DNA of 64,000 nt from Thermus tengchongensis (GTDB lineage: Bacteria > Deinococcota > Deinococci > Deinococcales > Thermaceae). A program made the translations under genes and the position numbers. This document shows, one piece after another, positions 58,034-64,000 of this stretch. The stretch's first letter is position 1. Each line of letters begins with the position of its first letter. The notes under the pieces were generated by a model. The model searched no databases, was not told the origin of the DNA, and was given only the letters and a program-made list of their open reading frames with translations. The stretch is taken from positions 1-64,000 of the forward strand of contig NZ_JAKEDU010000006.1 in assembly GCF_021462405.1 (NCBI RefSeq), in the 5' to 3' direction.

Positions 58034-58693
58034 AAAGAGCAAGGGCTCCCTCTGGCGCAGGGCTTCCACCAAGGCATCCAGGAAGGCCTCGCCCTCCTGA
58101 AGGGTTCCCACGGGATCGCGCAGGAGGGGGGTTTTTCGGGAATCCACCTCTATGACCCAGTGCCCCTCCACCAGACCTTGGGCCCAGAGGGGAGGCCGCC
58201 TTTGGGAGAGGGCCCTTAGGCCCGCTTTGAAGCGGTCATACAGGGGGGAAAGCTCCTCCCCTTCCGGGTACTGCTCCACCCGCTTCCGCTTGGTAGGCGC
58301 CCCATAGTCCAGGACCACCACGTACCCCACCACCACCTCGGGGAAAAGCATCTGCACCGAGGAAACCTCGCCCACCAGGTCGTCCAGGCGGTTGGGCCAG
58401 GAGCCGCTGGGGTTGCGCAGGATGGCCTTCAGGGAGAGGAGGAGCCGGGGCTTCGGGGGAAGCCCGGGCCCCCCGGGGTAGACCAGGCCCAGATCCCAGG
58501 ACTTCTCCCGGGCCAGACCCGGGACCGGGGTTTCCCGCTGCAGGTGGGGCCAGAGGTGGGGTGGAAGACGGGTGCGCAGGCGGCTTATGAGGTAGTCGGC
58601 CACGGGGTTCTGCCGTCCGCTATCCTGAGAGGAAGCCCGCAAAACCCCCTGCAGGGCCCTCTCCAGGTCTGCAATCCATGCCTCTTGCCCCAT
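58016..58693 (-). CDS. Putative type II restriction endonuclease
   Basis: 225 aa, directly after a DNA methyltransferase gene (TAATG overlap). A plausible PD-(D/E)xK core is WDLGLVYP (Asp67) followed by LLLSLKAIL (Ser87-x-Lys89), with Ser in place of the usual acidic residue. RNPSGSWPNRLDDLVGEV and an Arg/Lys-rich PTKRKRVEQYP loop may contact DNA. Specificity unknown. Confidence 0.72.
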   Translation of the reverse strand: MGQEAWIADLERALQGVLRASSQDSGRQNPVADYLISRLRTRLPPHLWPHLQRETPVPGLAREKSWDLGLVYPGGPGLPPKPRLLLSLKAILRNPSGSWPNRLDDLVGEVSSVQMLFPEVVVGYVVVLDYGAPTKRKRVEQYPEGEELSPLYDRFKAGLRALSQRRPPLWAQGLVEGHWVIEVDSRKTPLLRDPVGTLQEGEAFLDALVEALRQREPLLFLGQGQ

Positions 58694-59586
58694 TAAGCCC
58701 CCTCCACCATAAGAACGTGGCCCTCCGCTTCCCGCCCGAAGCGCCTTCGGGCAAGCTCTGCGTACCGAGGTACCAGCTCCACCCCGATGGAGTTCCGCCC
58801 GTGCCGGGCGGCAGCGATGAGGGTGGTGCCGGTGCCCGCGAAGGGGTCCAGCACCGTGTCCCCCACGAAGCTGAACATGCGCACCAGCCTCTCCGCCAGC
58901 TCCAAGGGGAAGGGCGCGGGATGGGCCTTGGTGCTCTCCCCGGGGATGTCGTCCCAGATTTGGCGGAACCAGCAGGCGAAGAGGTCTTTAGGGATGCGGC
59001 TGCGCTCCCTCTGCTCAGGGGTGGGCCTGCGGTAGCCCCCGGGCTTCCTTTGCATCAAGATGTACTCCACCTCGGTCTTGATGATGGCTCCAGGCTCGTA
59101 GGGCTTGCCCAGGAAGAAGCCAGGGCGGTCGGCCTCGAGGGCCGCATTGGTGTGCTTGTGCCAGAGGATAGGGTTGAGGTTGTCAAAGCCGATTTTGCGG
59201 CAACGAACCTGGATGTCGGCGTGGAGGGGGAAGACCAGGTGGCGCCCGAACCGCCTCCGGGCCACGGCCACATCCCCCACCACCACGATGAGCCGCCCCC
59301 CCGGCACCAGCACCCGAAAGACCTCCCGCCAGACCCTATCCAGCTCCTCCAAAAAGGCCTCGTAGTCCTCCACGTGCCCGAGCTGCCCCGGCGCGTCCTC
59401 GTACCGCTTCAAGGTCCAGTAAGGGGGCGAGGTGAGGGCCAGGTGCACCGAAGCTGTGGGAAGGCTCTTCAGGACCTCCCGGGCATCCCCCACCAGGAGG
59501 CGGTGGGCCGTGGGGGGAAGGGAAGAACCTTCGCTGGGTACCCCGAGCTCCTCTTGGTCCAGGGCGAGAAGAGGGTTGGGACTCAT
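58693..59586 (-). CDS. DNA N4-cytosine (or N6-adenine) methyltransferase, beta-class
   Basis: 297 aa. Catalytic TSPPYW (residues 52-57) comes before the SAM motif DPFAGTGTT (247-255), the beta-class order; the SPPYW form is typical of m4C enzymes. LLVGDAREVLKSLP precedes the catalytic motif. Probably protects the host from the adjacent endonuclease. Its start overlaps the rluD-family stop (ATGA), coupling it to that gene. Confidence 0.9.
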   Translation of the reverse strand: MSPNPLLALDQEELGVPSEGSSLPPTAHRLLVGDAREVLKSLPTASVHLALTSPPYWTLKRYEDAPGQLGHVEDYEAFLEELDRVWREVFRVLVPGGRLIVVVGDVAVARRRFGRHLVFPLHADIQVRCRKIGFDNLNPILWHKHTNAALEADRPGFFLGKPYEPGAIIKTEVEYILMQRKPGGYRRPTPEQRERSRIPKDLFACWFRQIWDDIPGESTKAHPAPFPLELAERLVRMFSFVGDTVLDPFAGTGTTLIAAARHGRNSIGVELVPRYAELARRRFGREAEGHVLMVEGA

Positions 59587-60524
59587 TGGGCCTCAGTATA
59601 CGAGGGAACCTCCCGGAGGACACCTTCCGGCCACCGCCCCCCCAGGGCCTCCCAGGCCCGGGCCATATCGGGGGGCACGGGGGCCAAAAACTCCAGGATG
59701 CGCCCCGTGCGGGGATGGGGGATGCGGAGCTCATAGGCGTGGAGGGCCTGCCGCCCGATGTGGGGGCTTTTCCGCCCGTAAAGTTCGTCCCCCAGGATGG
59801 GGGCCTTGAGGTGCTTGAGGTGCACCCTTATCTGGTGGGTGCGGCCCGTGTGGGGCCGGGCCTCCACCAGGGCGTAGGGCCCGGCGGTGGCCAGGACCTG
59901 GAAGTCGGTTTCCGCGTAGCGGGGGGCGATGCCCCCCACGTGCATCTTGTGCCGCTCCACGGGGTGGCGGCCGACGGGGGCGATGAGGGTGCCCTCCTTG
60001 GGGTGCCCCTCGGTGATGGCCAGGTAGCGCTTCATCACCAGCCTGTCGCGGAAGGCCCGGGCCAGGGCCTCGAGGGCCCCCCCATGCTTGGCCACCACCA
60101 AAACGCCGCTGGTGTCCTTGTCCAAGCGGTGGACGATGCCGGGGCGCACCTCTTCGGGCCGCTCGGCCTCCTGGAGAGGAAAGTACCGCCCCAAGAGAGC
60201 GTTGACCACGGTGCCCGTGTATACTCCGGGAGCCGGATGGGTAAGAAGCCCCGCAGGCTTGTTGAGAACCAGGAGGTCCTCGTCCTCATAGAGCACCGGG
60301 ATGGCCAGGTCCTGGGGAGCCACGAAGGGCTTTTCCTCAGGGGGAACCACCAGCACCTCTTCTCCCTTAAGGCGATAGGAGGGCTTTTCCACCACCTTTT
60401 CCCCCACCTGGACCCGGCCCTGGGCGATCCACTCCTGGGCCCGGCTGCGGCTCACCCCACAGGCCTCGGCCACCGCCTGGTCGAGGCGCACCCCTTCCAT
60501 GCGAAAGCGCACCACGCTCTCCAT
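59583..60524 (-). CDS. rluD: RluA-family 23S rRNA pseudouridine synthase (RluD-like)
   Basis: 313 aa. N-terminal S4 RNA-binding domain (RLDQAVAEACGVSRSRAQEWIAQGRVQVG), then the catalytic HRLDKDTSGVLVVAK and GRTHQIRVHL. It isomerises specific uridines, most likely in 23S rRNA helix 69. A TATCAT -10 box overlaps the ATG at 60524, and a GTG 7 nt after it (60513-60515) may be the true start (MVRFRMEG). First gene of a coupled run with the methyltransferase and endonuclease. Confidence 0.9.
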   Translation of the reverse strand: MESVVRFRMEGVRLDQAVAEACGVSRSRAQEWIAQGRVQVGEKVVEKPSYRLKGEEVLVVPPEEKPFVAPQDLAIPVLYEDEDLLVLNKPAGLLTHPAPGVYTGTVVNALLGRYFPLQEAERPEEVRPGIVHRLDKDTSGVLVVAKHGGALEALARAFRDRLVMKRYLAITEGHPKEGTLIAPVGRHPVERHKMHVGGIAPRYAETDFQVLATAGPYALVEARPHTGRTHQIRVHLKHLKAPILGDELYGRKSPHIGRQALHAYELRIPHPRTGRILEFLAPVPPDMARAWEALGGRWPEGVLREVPSYTEAQ

Positions 60525-60528
60525 GATA
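60523..60528 (-). promoter_or_regulatory. -10 box at the rluD start
   Basis: TATCAT on the minus strand, overlapping the first ATG and 7 nt before an in-frame GTG. Confidence 0.5.
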
Positions 60529-60532
60529 CGAA

Positions 60533-60560
60533 CCCCGGCGTGGGCCTCGCCACGCCGGGG
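60533..60560 (-). terminator. Hairpin after livF
   Basis: 11-bp stem CCCCGGCGTGG / CCACGCCGGGG, 12 nt after the livF-like stop. No U-tract. It resembles the right-end hairpin of the mobile element, with one base-pair swap. Confidence 0.65.
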
Positions 60561-60572
60561 TCCTGTGGCAGG

Positions 60573-61403
60573 CTACATGAAGCGCTTCCGCCGCTTGTAA
60601 GCCTTTACCTCCTTGAAGCTCTTGCGCCCACCCCCCTTGGCCACCCCCAGGTAGAACTCTTGCACGTCGGGGTTTTCCAGGAGGTAGTCCCGGTCCCCCT
60701 CCAGGACGATCCGCCCGGTTTCCATGATGTAGCCGTAGTGGGCGATGGAGAGGGCCACCCGGGCATTTTGCTCCACCACCAGGACCGTGACCCCCTCCTC
60801 GGCGTTCACCCGGGCCACAATGTCAAAGATCTCCCGCACCAAAAGGGGAGCCAGACCCAAGGAGGGCTCGTCCAGGAGGAGGAGCCGAGGCTTGGCCAGG
60901 AGGGCCCGGCCGATGGCGATCATCTGCTGCTCCCCCCCGGAGCAGTACCCGGCCAGGCGGTGCCGGAGCTCGGCTAGCCGGGGGAAGTAATGGTAGATGC
61001 GCTCCAGATCCTCCTTAAGATGGCTGTCCTTACGGGTCAAGGTGCCCACCCGCAGGTTCTCCTCCACCGTGAGGTGCTTGAAGACCCGGCGGCCTTCCAG
61101 CACCTGGACGATCCCCATCCTCACGATCTCCTCGGGGGGGCGGTTATGGATGGGCTTTCCCTGGTAGAGGATCTCTCCCCTCACCACTTCCCCGTCCTCG
61201 GGGATCAAAAGGCCGGAGATGGCCCTTAAGGTGGTGGTCTTCCCCGCCCCGTTAGGGCCCAGGAGGGCGGTGATCCGCCCTTCGGGCACCTTCAAGGAGA
61301 CGCCGCGCAGCACCTGGATGATGTCATGGTAGACCACCTCGATGTTGTTGACCAAAAGGAGGATGGGGCCTAGGTCTTCGGGACGCGTGGGGTTCAGGCT
61401 CAT
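60573..61403 (-). CDS. livF: Branched-chain amino acid-type ABC transporter ATPase (LivF-like)
   Basis: 276 aa. Walker A GPNGAGKTTT, signature CSGGEQQM, Walker B LLLLDEPSLGLAP and H-loop region. The order and LEGRRVFKHLTVEENL favour LivF. It powers uptake at the inner membrane face. A basic C-terminal tail (KAYKRRKRFM) is extra. Last gene of the liv run. Confidence 0.92.
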   Translation of the reverse strand: MSLNPTRPEDLGPILLLVNNIEVVYHDIIQVLRGVSLKVPEGRITALLGPNGAGKTTTLRAISGLLIPEDGEVVRGEILYQGKPIHNRPPEEIVRMGIVQVLEGRRVFKHLTVEENLRVGTLTRKDSHLKEDLERIYHYFPRLAELRHRLAGYCSGGEQQMIAIGRALLAKPRLLLLDEPSLGLAPLLVREIFDIVARVNAEEGVTVLVVEQNARVALSIAHYGYIMETGRIVLEGDRDYLLENPDVQEFYLGVAKGGGRKSFKEVKAYKRRKRFM

Positions 61404-61415
61404 GGCGTAAAGGAA

Positions 61416-61438
61416 GGCCCGGGGGCAAGCCCCGGGCC
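61416..61438 (-). promoter_or_regulatory. Intercistronic hairpin between livK and livF
   Basis: GGCCCGGGG and CCCCGGGCC form a 9-bp stem 8 nt after livK. Such stems often lower distal expression or protect the abundant binding-protein mRNA. Confidence 0.65.
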
Positions 61439-61445
61439 CATGGGC

Positions 61446-62648
61446 TTACTTGCCGTAGTGCACCTTGCGGAAGAGGGCCGAGGTGAAGGGCTCGGTCACG
61501 GGGACGAAGCGGCCCCCCTTGGCCTCGAGGATCCTCAGGCCCTCCGCCCCGGTGTGCTCGCTCTTGGTGAAGTCGATCTCGATGCCCTGCTTGGTGGACA
61601 CCGCAAAGCCCGGCTTGAAGGCGTTGGGCCCGTTCATCCCGATGATGGCCTGGTACACCGTCTCGTTGGTGATGCGCTTGAAGCGCTCCTGGGCCCGGCG
61701 CATGGCCTCCACCGCAATGGCCGTAGCCAGCATGCCGTTGGTGTAGTTCACGCTCTCCACGATGGCCTGCGGACGCCCGTACTTCTGCCCGAGCTCCTTC
61801 TGCAAGCGGATACCCGGGGCATCCTCGTGGAACATGTAGAAGCTGGTGGCCCAGAGGAACCCCTCCGCCGCATCCCCCGCCAGGTTGATGAGGTCCGGGC
61901 CGCCGGTGTAGTGGGCTCCAAGCTGCCTCATCTTCTTATCCAGGCCCAGGCGCTTGGCGTCTTTCAGGATGTTGGCCACGGGTCCGGCCACGTTCTGGTG
62001 GACGATGAACTCCACCCCTGCGGCCTCAAAGCGCTTCAGGAGGGCGGTGTTGTCCAGGTTGCCCGCCCCCACCTCCTGAACATCCACAATCTGGAGCCCC
62101 AACTGAGCTGCCGCCTTCCGGGCATCGGCCACCGGGGCCCGGCCGAAGGGAGAAGGATGCACCACCAAGGCCACCTTGGCCCCCTTCTTCTGCTTGGCGA
62201 TGTACTCCAGCAGGGCCACCACCTGCTCGGAGTAGGTGGAGGTGGGGATGAAGAAGTAGTCGTTGTTGGGCGGGTCGATGAGCTCCACGTGCATGGAAGC
62301 CGGGATGGTCACCACCTTCACCTCTTGGATGAGGCCTTTGAGCTGCAGGTTGGCCCCCGTGGCGTAGGAAAGGAACACGGGAATCTTGAAGCGGTCCAGG
62401 GCCTCCTCAAAGAAGCGCTGGGTGTTGGCGTTGTTGTACTGGTCGTCTCGCACCAGACAGTTCAGGACCACCCCGGGGATCAGCTTCTTCTCGTTGGCGT
62501 ACTTGCAATAGTCCTCCACCGCCGCCCCGTAAGGCGCCCCCGCATCCGAGGTGGGGCCGGTGATGGCCCCCGACCAGAGGATGGTCACCTGCTGCTGGCC
62601 CAAGGCCATGCCCGCCGCCGTCAGAAGACCCAACCAAAGTTTGCGCAT
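61446..62648 (-). CDS. livK: ABC transporter substrate-binding protein (LivK-like)
   Basis: 400 aa. Signal peptide MRKLWLGLLTAAGMALG, then a type I periplasmic binding fold (VTILWSGAITGPTSDAGAPYG). It lies between the permease and the ATPase genes. The substrate may be branched-chain amino acids, amides or urea; not settled from sequence. Start 62648 after GGGAGGTGAGG. Confidence 0.9.
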   Translation of the reverse strand: MRKLWLGLLTAAGMALGQQQVTILWSGAITGPTSDAGAPYGAAVEDYCKYANEKKLIPGVVLNCLVRDDQYNNANTQRFFEEALDRFKIPVFLSYATGANLQLKGLIQEVKVVTIPASMHVELIDPPNNDYFFIPTSTYSEQVVALLEYIAKQKKGAKVALVVHPSPFGRAPVADARKAAAQLGLQIVDVQEVGAGNLDNTALLKRFEAAGVEFIVHQNVAGPVANILKDAKRLGLDKKMRQLGAHYTGGPDLINLAGDAAEGFLWATSFYMFHEDAPGIRLQKELGQKYGRPQAIVESVNYTNGMLATAIAVEAMRRAQERFKRITNETVYQAIIGMNGPNAFKPGFAVSTKQGIEIDFTKSEHTGAEGLRILEAKGGRFVPVTEPFTSALFRKVHYGK

Positions 62649-62687
62649 GCACCTCACCTCCCATTGCCAACCCCAAAGGGGGGTTGC

Positions 62688-63755
62688 CTAGTACTTAAAG
62701 GGCCAGGTGCGGAAGTAGCTTCGCACGATCCGCCACCAGTTGTAAAGCCCCCTGGGCTCAAACATCAGGAAGAGGACGATGATGAGACCGAAGGCCAAGG
62801 GCCTTAAGGCGCTGGCCACATCCACCCCGGCCACGCTGAAGCCCAGGGCCTTGATGAAGTTGGACAGGGCCTCCATGTTCACGTCCAGAAGCTCCAGAAA
62901 AGCTGGTCCCAGGAAACTCCCCACCAGGGTACCCAACCCTCCCACGATAGCCATGGCCAAGAGCTTGATGGAAACCGCAAAGGTGTAGTCCTCTATGACC
63001 ACGGCCCGGGACAGGTAGGCGTAGAGCACCCCCGCCACCCCCGCGTAGAAGGCCCCTAGGGCAAAGGCGAAAAGCTTGGTCCGTCCGGGGTCCATGCCCA
63101 TGGCGTCCGCCGCCCGGTCGTTGTCCCTCACCGCCACCAAAGCCCTCCCGTAGCGGGTGCGCAGGAGGTTGCGGAAGAATACCGCAAGAAGGACCAAAAC
63201 GGTCAGGGAAACGTAGTACCAGAAGTGAAAGTGGTTGCGAAAGCCCGCCTCATATCCCAAAAAGCTGGCCCGGGGCATGTCCATGGCCCCACCTTGTTTG
63301 AGAAGGGGCATGTGGCCCACGGTCCACTCAAACACCACCTGGAAGGCCAAGGTGGCCAGGGCCAAATAGAGGTGCTTCACCCGCAAGGAAGGGATGCCCA
63401 CCAGGAAACCGAAAAAGGCCGCCACCAATCCGCCCAAGGGAACCACCAGCCAAAAGGGAAGCCCCTGGGGGGCAAGAAGGGCCGCAGTGTAGGCCCCCAC
63501 CCCCATGAAGGCCGCCTGGCCGATGTTGATGAGGCCCGCGTATCCGGTGGTGATGTTGAGGCCCAGCACCGCCACGCTGTACACCAGAATCAGGTCAAGG
63601 ATGAACACCTGGGTTCGGGACAAAAACTGGGGTAACACCAGGAGGAACCCCAGGAAGAGCAGCAAGGAAACGAGCTCCCGGTGGGTGGCAAAGATGCTGG
63701 TGTCCTGTTGGTAGCTGGTGCGGTAGTTTCCGGTCTGTGCCCAAGGGTTTCTCAT
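62688..63755 (-). CDS. livM: Branched-chain amino acid-type ABC permease (LivM-like)
   Basis: 355 aa with about ten membrane helices. VLGLNITTGYAGLINIGQAAFMGVGAY and GLGTLVGSFLGPAFLELL are family signatures; the coupling loop is RYGRALVAVRDNDRAADAMG. Overlaps the livH stop by 4 nt (ATGA). Confidence 0.93.
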   Translation of the reverse strand: MRNPWAQTGNYRTSYQQDTSIFATHRELVSLLLFLGFLLVLPQFLSRTQVFILDLILVYSVAVLGLNITTGYAGLINIGQAAFMGVGAYTAALLAPQGLPFWLVVPLGGLVAAFFGFLVGIPSLRVKHLYLALATLAFQVVFEWTVGHMPLLKQGGAMDMPRASFLGYEAGFRNHFHFWYYVSLTVLVLLAVFFRNLLRTRYGRALVAVRDNDRAADAMGMDPGRTKLFAFALGAFYAGVAGVLYAYLSRAVVIEDYTFAVSIKLLAMAIVGGLGTLVGSFLGPAFLELLDVNMEALSNFIKALGFSVAGVDVASALRPLAFGLIIVLFLMFEPRGLYNWWRIVRSYFRTWPFKY

Positions 63756-64000
63756 ACGCGCTCAATCTCCTCCGTGCCAAAAAGGCCATGGGGCTTGAAC
63801 CAAAGGACCAAGAGCAAAACCAGAAAGGGGAAGACATCCCGGGTGCCCCCACCGGGGATAAAAGGGTCCAGGAAGCCCGCGGCCAGGTTTTCCAAGACCC
63901 CGATGAGGATCCCCGCCACCACCGCCCCCGGGATGGAATCCAGCCCTCCCAGGATCACCACGGGAAAAACCCGCAGGCCGATGTGCACCAGGCCGTCCAG
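63752..64000 (-). CDS. livH: Branched-chain amino acid-type ABC permease (LivH-like), C-terminal part
   Basis: The last 82 codons of a permease that runs off the right edge. IGLRVFPVVILGGLDSIPGAVVAGILIGVLENLA is the usual C-terminal block of LivH. No livG lies between livH and livF here; it may be upstream, outside the window. Confidence 0.9.
   Translation of the reverse strand: MDGLVHIGLRVFPVVILGGLDSIPGAVVAGILIGVLENLAAGFLDPFIPGGGTRDVFPFLVLLLVLWFKPHGLFGTEEIERV

Noticed and set aside
58016-60524. The methylase-nuclease pair as part of a larger phage-defence island
   Set aside because: Flanking genes (lysN, rluD family, liv transporter) are ordinary metabolism and no integrase, helicase or other defence gene is seen.

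Overview
The window is about 68% GC chromosomal DNA from a Thermus species. Many proteins (branched-chain aminotransferase, citrate synthase, manganese catalase, Era, LysN and all fourteen complex I subunits) match what I remember of Thermus thermophilus proteins almost residue for residue. Gene order, dense packing, frequent GTG/TTG starts and a lone 16S rRNA gene also fit Thermus. The species cannot be fixed from sequence alone.

Layout. 1-588: 5' end of a 16S rRNA gene on the minus strand, its leader and its promoter, which overlaps the end of nrdR. 585-3121: an SDR-like protein, a macrodomain protein, a broken AAC(6')-type acetyltransferase and a dockerin-like lipoprotein. 3152-6567: dcd, a cyclophilin lipoprotein, hisZ, hisG and trmH in one run. 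6957-9847: ilvE and an OxyR-type regulator divergent from Mn catalase. 9995-17675: dprA, era, a hexapeptide acetyltransferase, an E1-like enzyme, gltA, a 23S rRNA methyltransferase, sppA and an RDD protein. 17665-20254: a DUF59 protein, a Mn2+ (yybP-ykoY) riboswitch controlling terC, and an sbtA-sbtB pair. 20302-31413: purEK, an acyl-CoA-ligase-like protein, a PfkB kinase, hisCBH, a HEPN/MNT pair, thiL, a ComB-like protein, a WecG/TagA glycosyltransferase and a TPR protein. 31476-34752: a doubtful lipoprotein, tRNA-Ala(CGC), a Rad52-family protein, a phosphoesterase and rsmA. 34921-48869: the nuo (nqo) operon. 49005-56808: two small genes, arginase, then yceD-rpmF-fabH-fabD-fabG-acpP-fabF-dgt. 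56840-64000: lysN, a type II restriction-modification pair coupled to an RluA-family gene, and a liv-type ABC transporter running off the right edge.

Three threads stand out. First, there is a family of short non-coding elements: three copies of about 100 bp, one 40-bp derivative and one probable relic. They look TA-flanked. Two full copies supply the stop codon of the adjacent gene, the relic may do the same, and the 40-bp derivative interrupts the acetyltransferase. Removing it together with one TA restores the local reading frame exactly. Second, more than twenty genes have a -10 hexamer (TAnnnT) 6-8 nt before the start codon, a leaderless signature, often arranged back to back in gaps of about 30 bp. 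Third, the palindrome CCTCGAGG occurs about 48 times by my hand count, far above base-composition expectation, mostly as an in-frame Leu-Glu codon pair.

No CRISPR array, intact transposase, prophage or replication origin was seen. The most promising undescribed material is the TA-flanked element family and the CCTCGAGG palindrome. No complete new multi-gene system is evident.
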